A stretch of 64,000 nt of DNA, from NCBI GenBank assembly GCA_027257055.1, contig JAPVLO010000989.1, positions 310,001 through 374,000 on the forward strand, read 5' to 3'. Positions 1 through 27,352 of the stretch are shown in pieces. Position 1 is the first letter of the stretch. Every line of letters begins with the position of its first letter. The DNA is from Cephalopachus bancanus. Taxonomy: Eukaryota; Chordata; Mammalia; Primates; Tarsiidae. A program made the translations under genes and the position numbers. A model generated the notes under the pieces. It did no database searches. It saw only the letters and a list, made by a program, of their open reading frames with translations, and was not told the origin of the DNA.

Positions 1-190
1 CCAGGAGTTCAAAACCAACCCAGACAATCAGCGAGATCTTGTCCCTACAAAAATAAAAAAAATTCACAGGTCACAGGATCACCTGAGCCCAGGAGCTTGA
101 GGTTGCAGTGAGCTGGAGCGTGCCACTGCATTCCAATCTTAGAGTAAGACTCCAACTCAGAAAAAAAAGAAAGAAAAAGAAAATCAAAAA
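1..190 (+). repeat. Alu SINE, truncated by window edge
   Basis: Alu body with the right-arm ending 'gactccaactcag' and an A-rich tail. The left part is cut by the window edge and the central region is deleted. It lies in NPR1 intron 5. Confidence 0.8.
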
Positions 191-214
191 GGTAGAGTTC
201 ACCTCAGTCTGCAT

Positions 215-460
215 TCCCAGACCTAATCCATGCCCCCCTCTTCCAGGAAGCCTTCCCTGGATGATCTGCTCCTTGGTGTCTTTGGCCTCAATGCCTTCCT
301 GTCCCCACTTGCAGAGCTGTGTAATGTGCAGTTTTGTTGGCCCTGAGTTGGCCCGTCTCTGCTGGAAGGCTGTACTGCCTGCCTACCTTAGGAACTCCCT
401 GAGGGCAGTACTGAGCTCCCTCCTCAGACGCGGGGCTCCCCAAGCTTGATGCCTGGGAGT
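215..460 (+). repeat. L2-like LINE relic
   Basis: The segment around 'ccaggaagccttccctgga' and the following pyrimidine-rich text resemble the 3' part of ancient L2 elements. It is strongly diverged and lies in NPR1 intron 5. The resemblance is from memory of the consensus. Confidence 0.4.
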
Positions 461-640
461 CCCTCTCATTCTGGCTGCTCCCCCAGACTAGAGCTGGGTC
501 TGTTTTATCCAGGGCTCTCCTACGTGTCCAGGTGTGGTAGTGTGACTACAGGATAAACAGGTGCCCTGGCAGGGCTGTGGGGGAAAGCAGAAGAGGGAAA
601 TGTAATTTCGAGTCACTGTGTTCTGGGTGCAGACACATAC

Positions 641-5900
<5,260 letters not shown>

Positions 5901-6488
5901 TAAATAGCCGTAGGAGCCGGCGGATGCGGGTGGGGTGGGGGAGAGTTGTGACCTCAGGGCCACTCCCTGGATTTGAGCGTGTGCTTGTCTCGTGTTGAGT
6001 TAAAACGAAGTCTGGCGTGGCGGTGGGAGATCGTGTTGGCAAGTGACATTGCAGGCGTGACCTGGGGAGAGGGTTTCGGGGCACTTGACGGGGGGGGGGG
6101 GTGTGCGGTCCAGTCCGTTGTGGAATCAGTGTGCCCTCTAGTGGTCACCAGTAGTCATCGACGGTATTGCACCGCCAACCTCTCCAACGCGGCGCCTGAG
6201 CAGCAAACTTGTGTTCCGCAAGCATTTCCAGAAACGCTCTGTGCGCGTCAAGCACCCACGAGGAGCTGAGGGCTTAAAGAAGGATGTATATCGTCCGTGC
6301 CTTTGAGGAGCTTTATTTGGGACAAATAGCCATAATTCAACATGCAGTAAGCACTACGGGAGACAGGTGGGGTAAATTGCCAAGGGCTATCGATGAGGGC
6401 TATTAACTATTTTATTAGTATATGTATATTTAACATTAATATATGTTAATATATTATTATATAATAATTTATATTAATATATGTATAG

Positions 6489-6506
<18 letters not shown>
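5901..6506. other. NPR1 upstream flank, unique, ending in AT-rich tract
   Basis: No gene or recognisable transposon in 5901-6390. A G10 run is near 6091. From about 6395 to 6510 the DNA is AT-rich with repeated 'atatatta' units, directly against the T-tail of the next Alu. Confidence 0.6.
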
Positions 6507-6521
<15 letters not shown>

Positions 6522-6797
6522 GAGTTGGAGTCTCACTCTGTCGCCCAGACTGGAGAGCAGTGGCCGCTCCCGGCCACCGCAGCCTCGACCTGCTGGGCTC
6601 CAGCGATCCTTCCGCCTCAGCCTTCCGAGTAGCCGGAATTACAGGCGCGCGCTACCACGCCCGGCTGATTTTTTTGATTTATTGTAGAGATGAGATCTCG
6701 CTACCCAGGCGGGTCTCGAACCCGTGGGCTCAGGCAATCCACTCACCTCAGCCTCCCAAAGTGTTGGGATTACAGGTTGAGCCACCGAGCCCGGCTG
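6507..6797 (-). repeat. Alu SINE
   Basis: T-tail, 'gagttggagtctcactctgt', ends 'gagccaccgagcccggct'. Young-type copy. Confidence 0.93.
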
Positions 6798-6991
6798 GTC
6801 TCAGTTCTTGAAAGTTGGTACTTTAATGGTCTATGGGGTGGGGCTGTATTGAGGAATAATATCTATTCTGGCAAATTGTTATCAGGATCCAATGGGATAG
6901 TGTACATAAAACATCCAGTCAAAGGTTTGTTTATTTGCTCAACAGTATATGAGGAAGAGACTCAAACATTGTTGATTTTTTCTTTCTTCCT

Positions 6992-7276
6992 ATTTTTTTT
7001 TTTTTTTTAAGTTGGAGTCTCAACTCAGTCGCCCAGAGAGTGCAGTGGCCAATCCCAGCCACTGCAGCCTCGACCTGTTGGGCTCCAGTGATCCTTCCGC
7101 CTCTGCCTTCCAAGTAGCTGGAACTACCGGCACACGCCCGGCTAATTTTTTGATTTATTGTAGAGAAGAGGTCTCACCAAGTTGCCCAGGCGGATCTCGA
7201 ATCCCCAGGCTCAGGCAATCCACTCACCTCTGCCTCCCAGAGTGCGGGATTATGGGCTGAGCCACCGAGCCCAGCC
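6992..7276 (-). repeat. Alu SINE
   Basis: T-tail then the standard reverse Alu body, ending 'gagccaccgagcccagcc'. Confidence 0.92.
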
Positions 7277-7330
7277 AATATATTTAACAATATATTATAG
7301 ATATATTAATTATTGATTAGGGCAATTAAT

Positions 7331-7636
7331 TCTTTTTTATTTTATTTATTTATTTTGAGTTGGAGTCTCATTCTGTTGCCCAGGCTGGAGTGCAGTGACT
7401 CGCTCACAGCCACCACAGCCTCGACCTACTGGGTTCAAGCAATCCTTTCGTCTCAGCCTTCTAAGTAGCTGGAATTACAGGCATGTGCCACCACGTCCGG
7501 CTAACTTTTTGATTTATTGTAGAGATGAGATCTCGCCAAATTGCCCAGGCTGGTCTCGAACCCCTGGACTCAGGCAATCCTCTCACCTCGGACTTCCAAA
7601 GTCCTGGGATTATAGGCATGAACCACCACGCCTGGC
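7331..7636 (-). repeat. Alu SINE
   Basis: Tail of (tttta)n type. The body ends 'accaccacgcctggcc', an older copy. Confidence 0.92.
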
Positions 7637-7650
7637 CAATTGTTCTTAAA

Positions 7651-7942
7651 TTTTTCTTTTTTGGGCATTGGAATCTCACTGTCACCCAGGCTGGAGTGCA
7701 ATGGCACGGTCGTGGCCATCACAGCCTCGACCTGCTGGGCTCAGGTGTTCTTCCACCTTAGCCTCACAAATAGCTGAAACTACAGGCATTTGCTACCACG
7801 CCCGCTTAAATTTTTTGATTTATGGTAGAGACAAGGTCTCACCAAATTGCCAGGCTGGTCTCGAACTTGTGGGCACAGGCAATCCTCTTACCTCGGCCTC
7901 CCAAAGTGCTGGGATTATAGGCATGAGCCACCGTGCCTGGCC
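7651..7942 (-). repeat. Alu SINE
   Basis: Third of three consecutive reverse Alus; ends 'gagccaccgtgcctggcc'. Confidence 0.92.
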
Positions 7943-8106
7943 AACAACTTTTTTAAAAAAATAGAATATGGTAAATGTGCTGAAAGAAAATAATTTCCAA
8001 CCTAGAATTCCAGATCCAGAGATAGTGTTCTTCAAACCAAAGAAGAAATAAAGACATTTTCAGACAACCTCAAACCTAGGCAGAGAGGCACTAAATTAGC
8101 AAGCAG

Positions 8107-8415
8107 AGCCGGGCTCGGTGGCTCAGCCTGTAATCCCGCGCCTTTGGGAGGCTGAGGTGAGTGAATTGCCTGAGCCCGCGGGTTGTGACCCGCCTGGGCA
8201 GCGAGACTCATTCTCTACAATAAATCAAAAAATCAGCTGGGCGTGGTGGCGCATGCCTGTAATTCTGGCTACTTGGAAGGCTGAGGCGGAAGGATCGCCG
8301 GAGCCCAGCAGGCCGAGGCTGCGGTGGCCGGGAGCGGCCACTGCACTCCAGTCTGGGTGACAGAGTGAGACTCCAACTCAAAAAAAAATAAAATAAAATA
8401 AAATAAAATAAAAAA
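8107..8415 (+). repeat. Alu SINE with target duplication
   Basis: Young-type dimer with an (aaaat)n tail. 'attagcaagcag' occurs just before the head and just after the tail. Confidence 0.95.
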
Positions 8416-8496
8416 ATAATTAGCAAGCAGAAGGAATATTATTCCAGATGGAAGATTGGTGATGCAGAAGAAATAAAGGGCACTAAAAATGACAAA

Positions 8497-8610
8497 TCCA
8501 GTCAGTGTGGTGGTGCCCACCTGCTGTCCCAGCTACTCTGGAGGCTGAGGGGGGAGGATCCCTTGAGCCCAGGAGTTCAAGGTCAACTGGGCAATATAAG
8601 GAACACTCCC
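8497..8610 (+). repeat. Old Alu fragment
   Basis: 'cagctactctggaggctgag' and flanking text form a diverged partial Alu without a clear tail. Confidence 0.6.
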
Positions 8611-8636
8611 CTGCTAACTCCCCTCCCTGTCCTGAT

Positions 8637-8928
8637 TTTTTTTTTTTAAAGCCAGAGTCTTGCTGAAATGCAGTGACACAGTCACTGCTCACCACAGCCT
8701 CCAACTCCTGGGCTCAAGTGATCCTCCTGCATCAGGCCCCAAAGTAGCTTGGGACCACAGGTGCTCATCACCTCAATAGACTAATTTTTTTTCCCCTTTT
8801 TTTGGGGGGGCGGGAGAGAGATGAGGTCTCGATATGTTGCCCAGGCTGGTCTCCTGGATTTAATAAATTCTTCTGCCTCGGCCTCCCAAAGTGCTGGAAT
8901 TACAGGTGTGAGCCACTGCACCGGCCTA
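8637..8928 (-). repeat. Old Alu (AluJ-like)
   Basis: T-rich start, then a diverged reverse Alu ending 'gagccactgcaccggcc'. Confidence 0.85.
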
Positions 8929-8960
8929 AATGACTATTCATTTAATTAATAAGCATTGCT

Positions 8961-9243
8961 GCCAGGCTCGGTGGCTCAGCCTGTAATCCCGCGCCTTTGG
9001 GAGGCTGAGGTGAGTGGATTGCCTGAGCCCGCGGGTTCGAGACCCGCCTGGGCAGCGAGACCTCGTCTCTACAGTAAATCAAAAAATCAGCCGGGCGTGG
9101 TAGCGCGCGCCCGTAATTCCGGCTACTCGGAAGGCTGAGGCGGAAGGATCGCCGGAGCCCAGCAGATCGAGGCTGCGGTGGCCGGGAGCGGCCACTGCAC
9201 TCCAGTCTGGGCGACAGAGTGAGACTCCAACTCAAAAAAAAAA
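8961..9243 (+). repeat. Young Alu with target duplication
   Basis: 'aagcattgctg' flanks both ends (from 8951 and after the A tail). The left arm contains the hairpin gcggg-ttcgaga-cccgc at 9031-9047. Confidence 0.95.
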
Positions 9244-9269
9244 GCATTGCTGTTATGTGTGATTTAAAA

Positions 9270-9800
9270 TATATATAGGATTAAATTCTGTACACATATA
9301 CATCTACCCCTACCCAAGAGAAATGAATACATCTGACCACAAGGATTCTAGTAGAAGAATGTTATGGAAGCTTTATTCATAATGGCCTCAAACTGGTAAC
9401 AAGCCAGACATGTTTGCTTGCTACCCAGCGAGTTGGAGGTCCTGAATTCATCGACAAAATAATGGATAAAAAGAACAGATTGCTAATAAATGCAAAAACA
9501 TGGAAGAATCTTGAAGCATGTCAAGCAAAAGAAGCCAGACACCCCTCCCTAAGTGTATGTACAGTATGAGTCAGTTTATGTGAAGCTCGAAAACAGACAA
9601 AACTAATCTATGGTAATATAAATCAGAATAGTAATTGCCTTTAGGGGCAGGGCAAAGGTGTTTGAGCGAGCTTTCTGGGGTGATAAAATGTTCTTTCATT
9701 TAATCTGGGTGGTGGTTACATGGACGGAATACATTTATATTTAAGATCTGTGCATTCTGCTGTAGTAAATTATACATCAATAAAGAACTTAAAACAATCG
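9270..9800 (+). mobile_element. L1M-type LINE-1 3' end
   Basis: The text from 'tttattcataatggcctcaa' through 'gaagccagacac', 'aaactaatctatgg', 'tttctggggtgataaaatg' and 'aaattatacatcaataaa' follows the 3' end of old mammalian L1M elements in the correct order. It has no intact reading frame and is a 5'-truncated fossil. Confidence 0.85.
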
Positions 9801-9946
9801 CACAACAATACGGTATAATTTTGGAGGGAGTAATGGGGGTAAATGGAATTAAGTTATTTCTGCATTTTTCACGAGGAGAGTAAAAATTGGACTAAGTCAA
9901 GGATGCATGTTGTAATTTTTAGGGTAACCACTAAAAGAGCGTACAA

Positions 9947-10228
9947 AAGTCGGGCTCGGTGGCTCAGCCTGCAATCCCGCGAAGCTGAGGTGAGTGGATT
10001 GCCTGAGCCCGAGGGTTCGAGACCCGCCCAGGCAACTTGGCGAGACCTCATCTCTACAATAAATGAAAAACTAGCCGGGCGTGGTAGCGCGCGCCTGTAG
10101 TTCCAGCTACGCGGAAGGATCGCCGGAGCCCAGCAGGTCGGGGCTGCGGTGCCCGGGAGCGGCCACTGCACTCCAGTCTGGGCGACAGAGTGAGGCTCCA
10201 ACTCAAAACATAAATAAATAAATAAATG
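9947..10228 (+). repeat. Alu SINE with small internal deletion
   Basis: Head 'gggctcggtggctcagcct' with a deletion around the first 'ctttgggagg'. The tail is (aaat)n. Confidence 0.93.
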
Positions 10229-10590
10229 CAGATCCTACAGTAGTACATGTGTGTGTCTGCCTGGTGACGGTGCAGGGATTAAGGCTAAAAACCCCCCGAG
10301 TTTGTAGGGAAGAAAAGAGAACTGGAGGGAGATGACGACAGGGACAGGTCAGCTTCTCCTCTCGTCACCTCCCTCGCTCCCTTTTTCTGAGTTCTCTTCC
10401 CAACGACTGTCTCAACTTCCCTCCTCTTCTCTCACCAACCTGAATTTTTCCAAACGGATCCAATCAATACTCCCTAATCTGAAACCTGTCTTCTGCCTTT
10501 AGTTTCTAGACGTGTGGCACCTATTGCTTCCTGGAATCCCGCCTTTCTCCCCTCAACTTCACCTGCCCCGTAGCAAAGAAGACTGCTAAT
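10229..10590. other. Unique intergenic DNA between NPR1 and the tRNA gene
   Basis: No coding exon, RNA gene or transposon recognised. Moderately CT-rich. Confidence 0.6.
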
Positions 10591-10597
10591 GGTTGTA

Positions 10598-10900
10598 TTC
10601 TTTTTTTTTTTTTTTTTTGAGTTGGAGTCTCACTCTGTCGCCCAGGCGGGAGTGCAGTGGCCGCTCCCGCCCACCGCAGCCTCGACCTGCTGGGCTCCGG
10701 CGATCCTTCCGCCTCAGCCTTCCGAGTGCCTGGAACTACAGGCGCGCGCTACTACGCCCGGCTAACTTGTGATTTATTGTAGAGATGAGAGCTCGCCAAG
10801 TTGCCCAGGCGGGTCTCGAACTCGCGGGCTCAGGCAATTCACTCACTTCGGCCTCCCAAAGCGCGGGATTACAGGCAGGCTGAGCCACCGAGCCCTGCCT
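10598..10900 (-). repeat. Alu SINE
   Basis: Long T-tail, young-type body ending 'gagccaccgagccctgcc'. An imperfect duplication 'atggttgtatt'/'atggttgcatt' flanks it. Confidence 0.94.
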
Positions 10901-10997
10901 TATGGTTGCATTTTTGTGGGAGGAAAAATTGGCAAGACATTTACATCTATCGAAGACACATAAATGACGCAGATTTACTTTCAAAGGGAGGAGGGAG

Positions 10998-11016
10998 GGA
11001 AAAAACAAAACACCGA
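10998..11016 (-). terminator. Pol III terminator of the tRNA gene
   Basis: On the minus strand, TTTT (complement of 11007-11010) starts 6 bases after the tRNA 3' end, followed by T6 (11000-11005). Confidence 0.85.
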
Positions 11017-11088
11017 TAGCAGAGGATGGTTTCGATCCATCGACCTCTGGGTTATGGGCCCAGCACGCTTCCGCTGCGCCACTCTGCT
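11017..11088 (-). tRNA. Initiator methionine tRNA (anticodon CAT)
   Basis: The minus-strand 72-base sequence begins AGCAGAGTGGCGCAGCGGAA. It has the anticodon arm CTGGGCCCATAACCCAG and a T arm with GGATCGAAACC, ending CTCTGCT plus the discriminator A. The anticodon is CAU. The A at position 54 in the T loop and the three G:C pairs closing the anticodon stem are hallmarks of eukaryotic initiator tRNA-Met. Internal A box (TGGCGCAGCGG) and B box are present. There is no intron and CCA is not encoded. The intact cloverleaf and a nearby T-run terminator support a functional gene. Confidence 0.97.
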
Positions 11089-11099
11089 ACCTGGAGTCT

Positions 11100-11459
11100 G
11101 TGTTTTTCTCGGGTCACCCTTAATTGTTTAGTAGGTTCTCTGCATGTTCAAACTCCACCCCCCCACCCCACCCCCCGGCCCCGGCATTTTTGTCCAGCGC
11201 CACCTAACGCCTGACTAGAAAATCGCCTTTACTGCCAAACCTGTTCTTACTGGCTGGTTCCTGACACAGTAGGCGTTTTCTATTGGCTCAGAAGCCCCGC
11301 TTGCCTAAGTAAACCAATAGGCATAAGCGGCGGGGCAAGGCGGAAACCAATTGCGCCAGGTTTTGTTGGGACACGCCGGCAAGACGCCTTTTCGGTTGTC
11401 TGCTGCTCAGGGGGAAGGAGCGGTTGGTGCGGCCTCCATTGTTCGGGGTTGAAGGCGCC

Positions 11460-11464
<5 letters not shown>
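11100..11464 (+). promoter_or_regulatory. ILF2: ILF2 promoter with three CCAAT boxes
   Basis: GC-rich, TATA-less promoter shared back-to-back with the initiator tRNA gene. CCAAT boxes are at 11282-11286 (reverse), 11314-11318 and 11347-11351, spaced about 32 bases apart, which fits NF-Y binding. Start-site placement near 11370-11400 is inference. Confidence 0.65.
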
Positions 11465-22309
<10,845 letters not shown>

Positions 22310-22680
22310 GCCTCCCTTCACTCCCTTTCCTACTGAGGATGAAGACTGGAGCCTAAGCTAGCTGCTACTGGGCTTGATATGACGGCAGGCATTTCCATGG
22401 GATAGGGAAGACAGCAAGAAGGAAAATCAACCCTATGGAAGAAAGTGTCCTTCCACTGAGTTTGGATATTGGCGTAGCAACCAGATGTCTCCCATTTAGT
22501 GGCCTATGTCACCCATCTATTATAATGAAGCAGGATACCAACATTTCTTAATATTCTAGAATCCCCAACTTCTGAAAACCCCTCTCTTAACTAGTACTTT
22601 GTTGTTGAAATGTTGTGAACTGTGTGTGGAAATTTTTTTTCCTAAGAAAAATGATTAAAGTACTTCCTAGTAGGCTCCTG
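22310..22680 (+). other. ILF2: ILF2 3' UTR with GATTAAA poly(A) signal
   Basis: Follows the TGA at 22307. GATTAAA at 22653-22659 is the likely non-canonical polyadenylation hexamer region. No repeat is seen. Confidence 0.7.
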
Positions 22681-22849
22681 CTCTTTTTGTTTTAGTATGT
22701 GGCAACTTTTGCTTCCTTTTGCTTTATTTATATACTCTTCATTGAAAATGATACTTGAGTCTTTTAAACATAAACACTAAGATCATAGTTTGAAGCTGTA
22801 TTTGGATTAAAGCACAGATTCCTGGAACCTTTCCATGTACCAGAGTAAA

Positions 22850-23372
22850 CTTGAATACTGTTAAAGTATTTATTGAATTAAATGGTTCTAGCAACACTGC
22901 TACTGTATTCAAGCCAGTGCAATTAGAAAAAAAGGTGGACAGAGTTCTTCACCTGGACTTTGCCTGCCCTCTCCTCCAAGTCCTCAGTGTAAACAGGAAA
23001 ATGAGGTCACAGGTAGAGGAGATGCTGCCCAGGCCCACGTAACCAGGCACGTAACGAAGCCCACTCTGGTTAACGAGGTCTGAAAAAGGTAGGCCTCAAG
23101 TATGTAGCTTTTCAAAAAACAGACCTTATTTGTGGAAGGAAGCGAGAGCCATAATTAATGCAAGTCCTTTTGGAACCTCAGTCTGGCTGTGTGTAGCTTT
23201 CTTGGGGTCCCTACATAAATGGATAAGACTAAGTGCCTCAAATAACAGGACTGCCATTCTAATGTCCAAAAGTGCAGGGATTGTCTCCTGGAATCTTTGC
23301 ATGTCTGTTGAAACCAGGCAGCTGGGGACCAGTACTTGTGCTACTCAGACCATGGGCTCATCTTCTGTCCCG
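22850..23372 (-). other. SNAPIN: SNAPIN 3' UTR with AATAAA signal
   Basis: Follows the SNAPIN TAA. AATAAA on the minus strand is at 22869-22874, about 200 bases from the ILF2 3' end, so the two genes are tail-to-tail. The extent is inferred from the hexamer. Confidence 0.6.
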
Positions 23373-25110
23373 TTATTTGCTTGGGGAACCAGAGGGGTAA
23401 ACTCCTGAATCCAGCATTGCTCTCCTGCGGGCTGTTTCCTTGGCAACACTGTGGTTTAGCCGCCTCAGCCGCTCCTACAAGACAAGGAAAATTTGGAATA
23501 TAATAACTTGTGAAAGGCTTTAGAGTTTAAGTCAACTAGGTGCTGAAAAATGCCAGTCTTGGTCCACCTTAAAGTCAGTCTTCTAAAGTATAAATAATGT
23601 AAATGGCCGGACTCTGTGGTGCAGCCTTTAATATCCCGTACCTTTGGGAGGCTGAGGTGAGTGGATTGCCTGAGTCCGTGGGTTCAAGACCCGCCTGGGC
23701 AACTTGGTGAGACCTCATTTCTACAATAAATCAAAAAGTCGGCCGGGCATGGTAGCGCGTGCCTGTAATTCCAGCTACTCGGAAGGCTGAGGCGGAAGGA
23801 TGGCCCGAGCCCAGCAAGTCGAGGCTGTGGTGGCTGGGAGCGGCCACTGCACTCCAGTCTGGGTGACAGAGTGAGACTCCAACTCAAAAAAAAAAAAATG
23901 TAAACGATGGCAACAGAATTCCGAGAATGAGAACATTGAGTTTTCTTAAAATGGTTTTTCTGTGTTGAGGACTTATAAGCAAAAAGAATCGCTGATGATA
24001 GAAAATTATTTTACCTGAGCATTCTGTAGAATATTGTTGACCAGGACAACGCGTCGCCGGGCATTAAGTAGCTTCTTGACATAGGGGTCGAGATCCAGGG
24101 CCACCTTCTGATCCTCGTTGATCCGGCACAGTTCTGGGGATGAAAGTAAGGTGCCGCTAACATCCAATGGCTTATCTCTTGTTCTCAGCCAAGGTAGGCT
24201 GGTAGTGGGATGGAAAACAGTCTTGCACCCACATGGGCCACAGCCACTAAAGATTTAAGGCATGGCCGGGCACGGTGGCTCAAGCCCGTAATTCCAGCAC
24301 TTTGGGAGGCCGAGGTAAAAGGACTGAGTCCAGGGGTTCAAGACCAGCCTGGGAAACTTGGTATGACCTCATCACTACAATAAACCAACCGGGGGTGGTG
24401 GCGTGTGCCTGTAGTTCCAGTTACTTGGAAGTCTGAGGCAGAAGGGTCGCCTGAGCCCAGCAGGTCGAGGCTGCGGTAGCTGTGAGCGTGACACTGCACT
24501 CCAGTCTGGGTGACAGAGTGAGACTCCTCAAAAAAACAAAAAGAACTAAGTTATCCCTGAAAGGAATACTTTGGCAGCCCTGATGTCAAGGAAGCCAGTG
24601 ACAGAAACCCAACCCAGAAGCTGGCAAGACTCAAGGTCCTGAAAGTGAGCTGTCGGAGTCTGGGCACGCGGGGCTGGTCACTCACCTGTGGCCAGGTTGT
24701 CAATTTGTTCCCGGAGCTCCACTTGGCTCTCTCTGCAAAAGGTGCAAGGCCTACGCGGTCAGGCGGTTTACGCAGCGCGGGAAGCTAATTCCCCTACGTG
24801 GCCCCCAGGTATGAGAAGCCAGCCCCCCGCAACCCCCACGGGCCGCAGCCCGCCGGTCCTCAAGTCAAGTTCCCTAATTTACTCTCAGTCCCCGCGAGAA
24901 CCCTCCCTGGGCCCCGCCCCTAAGAAGCCAGTGTAGGAGGCCCCGCCCCAACCTGCCCCTCGGGCACCTGACGGCGTGGACGTGAGAGTCGAGCTGCTGC
25001 ACAGCCGGCCGCAGGAACTCCAGGAGCCCTTCGGCGAAGAGGTCGCGGCCTGTGGGCCCCGCCACCGGGGTCCCTGCGCCTGACACAGCGGCGGAACCAG
25101 CCCCTGCCAT
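23373..25110 (-). CDS. SNAPIN: SNAP-associated protein snapin, complete, 4 coding exons
   Basis: Small coiled-coil protein of the BLOC-1/BORC complexes that binds SNAP25 and helps synaptic-vesicle priming, lysosome positioning and retrograde transport. Minus-strand coding exons: 24968-25110 (ATG 25108-25110), 24686-24732, 24015-24133 and 23373-23474 (TAA 23373-23375). Lengths of 143, 47, 119 and 102 give 136 codons plus stop, the family length. The N-terminus MAGAGSAAVSGAGTPVAG precedes a helical body (FAEGLLEFLRPAVQQLDSHV; VELREQIDNLATELCRINED). The C-terminus DSGVYPSGSPSK differs slightly from the human form as I recall it. The CpG-rich 5' flank is the promoter. Confidence 0.97.
23605..23899 (+). 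repeat. Alu SINE with target duplication (SNAPIN intron 3)
   Basis: 'aatgtaaa' on both sides. The copy lies antisense to SNAPIN, about 130 bases upstream of its last exon. Confidence 0.93.
24262..24540 (+). repeat. Alu SINE (SNAPIN intron 2)
   Basis: 'ggccgggcacggtggctcaa' to 'gagactcctcaaaaaaac', with a deletion in the middle linker. Confidence 0.92.
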
Positions 25111-25300
25111 CGCGAACTGTCCCGATGCCGGAACCTGCCGCGAGGGCCGCCGGGAACCGGGGCCGCCGCAGCGGGCCGCGAGGGGGCGCCCGGCAACGCC
25201 GTCTCCGGCCCGCACGCGAGGCCTTCTGGGAAATGGAGTCTCTAAACCGAGCAGGGCAGGGCACCGGCCCTGGAGCCGGCTGAATCGAGTTTTTTGGAGG
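24750..25300 (-). promoter_or_regulatory. SNAPIN: SNAPIN CpG-island promoter
   Basis: Dense CpG over and upstream of exon 1. No TATA box upstream of the ATG at 25110. 'cattt ccca' type ETS-like motifs (TTCTGGGAAATG near 25224) are present. Confidence 0.6.
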
Positions 25301-25311
25301 CCTTGTTGAGA

Positions 25312-25603
25312 GTCTTTTTTTTTTTCTCTTGAGTCAGAGTCTCACTCTGTCGCCCAGACTGGAGTGCAGGGGCACGCTAGCGGCCACCGCAGCCTCGACC
25401 TTCTGGGCTCCGGCGATCCTTCCGCCTCAGCCTTCCAAGTAGCTGGAACTACAGGCGCGCGCTACCACGCGCGGCTAATTTTTGATTTATTGTAGAGATG
25501 AGGTCTCGCCAAGTTGCCCAGGCGGGTTCCCGCGGGCTCAGGCAATCCACTCACTTCAGCCTCCCAAGGCGCGGGATTACAGGCTGAGCCACCGAGCCCG
25601 GCG
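25312..25603 (-). repeat. Alu SINE
   Basis: T-rich tail, reverse body ending 'gagccaccgagcccggc'. Confidence 0.94.
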
Positions 25604-25608
25604 GTAAT

Positions 25609-26087
25609 TTTTTTTTTTTAAGAGACAAGACCTTTCTCTGTTGCCCAGGCTAGAGTGCAGTGGCGGATCACAGTTCACTGCAACCTCAAACTCCTGGGCT
25701 CAAGACATCCTCCTGCCTTAGCCTACAGTAGCTGGGACTACAGGTGCATGTCACCATGCCTGACTGATTTTTTTTTTATCGGAGTCTGTCACTCATACTG
25801 GAGTGCAGTGGCATGCTCATGACACCACGCAGGCTAATTTTTTGATTTATTGTAGAGATGAGGTCTGGCCATGCTGCTCAGGTTGGACTCAAACCCCTGG
25901 GCTCAGGCAATTCTCTCACCTCTGCCTCCCAAAGTGCTGGGATTACAGGCGAGACCCACTGAGCTGGTCTGATTTTTAATTTTTAGAGAGACAGGGTCTT
26001 ACTATGTTGCCCAGGCTGGTCTTGAACTCATGACCTCAAGCAACTCCTGACCTCCTGCCTCAGCCTTGGAATTGAGATTACAGGAAA
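25609..26087 (-). repeat. Old Alu (AluJ-like) split by a nested Alu
   Basis: The right arm is 25609-25770 and the left arm about 25975-26087. A shortened younger Alu lies between them. Confidence 0.82.
25771..25974 (-). repeat. Shortened Alu nested in the Alu at 25609-26087
   Basis: Starts with a T-tail and 'cggagtctgtcactcatact'; much of the right arm is deleted. Ends 'gacccactgagctggt'. Confidence 0.82.
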
Positions 26088-26169
26088 AATCCATCATTCC
26101 CCGCTGACTGGTAAATTTTTATGTTGTAAATATTTTACCATCATAAAAAAATAACTTTTTAAAAACACT

Positions 26170-26488
26170 GCTGCTGGGCTCAGTGGCTCAGCCTGTAATC
26201 CCGCGCCTTGTGAGGCCGAGGTGAGTGGATTGCCTGAGCCCACGGGTTCGAGACCCGCCTGGGCAACTTGGCAACCTCATCTCTACAATAAAATCAAAAA
26301 ATCAGCTGGGTGTGGTAGCGCGCGCCTGTAATTCCAGCTGCTCGGAAGGCTGAGGCGGAAAGATCGCCGGAGCCCAGCAGGTCGAGGCTGCGGTGGCCGG
26401 GAGAGGCCACTGCACTCCAGTCTGGGTGACAGAGTGAGGCTCCAACTCAAAAAAACAAAACAAAACAAACAAAACAAAACAAAAAACC
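26170..26488 (+). repeat. Alu SINE
   Basis: 'gctgggctcagtggctcagc' to an (aaaac)n tail. Confidence 0.94.
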
Positions 26489-26801
26489 CACTGTGCTTCC
26501 ATATTTTCATTTTTTCTTCCCTCAAAAGTTTCATAAGTTCCCTTTTTCTTTTTCTCCCCACAAATTCTGAGGACAATCAATGTTTCATATGTTTGGTTCA
26601 GTTTATTTTTCATGGCTTTCCAGAAAGTTTACACCTGTCCCTTAGGCTCTAATGTGTTTCAAGTGGCTCACGATTCCCTAGGCCATGGAGGAGGATGTTT
26701 TTCAGAAATGCCTCTGGGGTGAAGCAAAGGGATGCATGGAGATAAGCGGGTGCCAGGGTGTTGGCCTTGAGCTTCACCTTCAGGAATAAAAGAGGACAAG
26801 G

Positions 26802-27067
26802 CCCCGCGCCTTTGGGAGGCTGAGGTGAGTGGATTGCCTGAGTCCGCGGGTTCGAGACCCGCCTGGGCAACTTGGCGAGACCTCATCTCTACAATAAATA
26901 AAAAAATATTAGATGGGCGTGGTAGCGCGCGCCTGTAGTTCCAGCTCCTTGGAGGGCTGAGGCGGAAGGATCGCAGGAGCCCAGAAGGTTGAGGCTGCGG
27001 TGGCCAGGAGCGGCCACTGCACTCCAGTCTGGGAGACAGAGTGAGACTCCAACTCAAAAACAAAAAA
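26802..27067 (+). repeat. 5'-truncated Alu with target duplication
   Basis: The head is missing; it begins at 'ccgcgcctttgggaggctga'. Near-perfect duplication 'aagaggacaaggc'/'aagagaacaaggc' at the two ends shows that truncation happened at insertion. Confidence 0.93.
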
Positions 27068-27221
27068 GAGAACAAGGCATTTAGATCATCGTGGGAGAAT
27101 GATGGTCAGCAACTGTCAGCCTGGGACCCCAGCTGTGATGACGTTTAAAGCCTTGTACATTTTTTGTTGTTGATTGCATTTGTGTCCTTGCATCTTCCTC
27201 TCTGGTGATTGAATGTAAAAC

Positions 27222-27352
27222 TCTTGCTGGGTGCGGTGGCTCACACCTGTAATCCCAGCACTTTGGGAGGCAGAGGTAAGAGGATTGCCAGAGTTCAAGA
27301 CGAGCCTGGGCAACTTGGCGAGACCTTGTCTCTACAATAAATTTAAAAAACG
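27222..27352 (+). repeat. Alu left-arm monomer
   Basis: A left arm ending in an A-rich linker, with a full Alu inserted behind it. The outer duplication 'aatgtaaaactct' starts near 27213. Confidence 0.82.
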
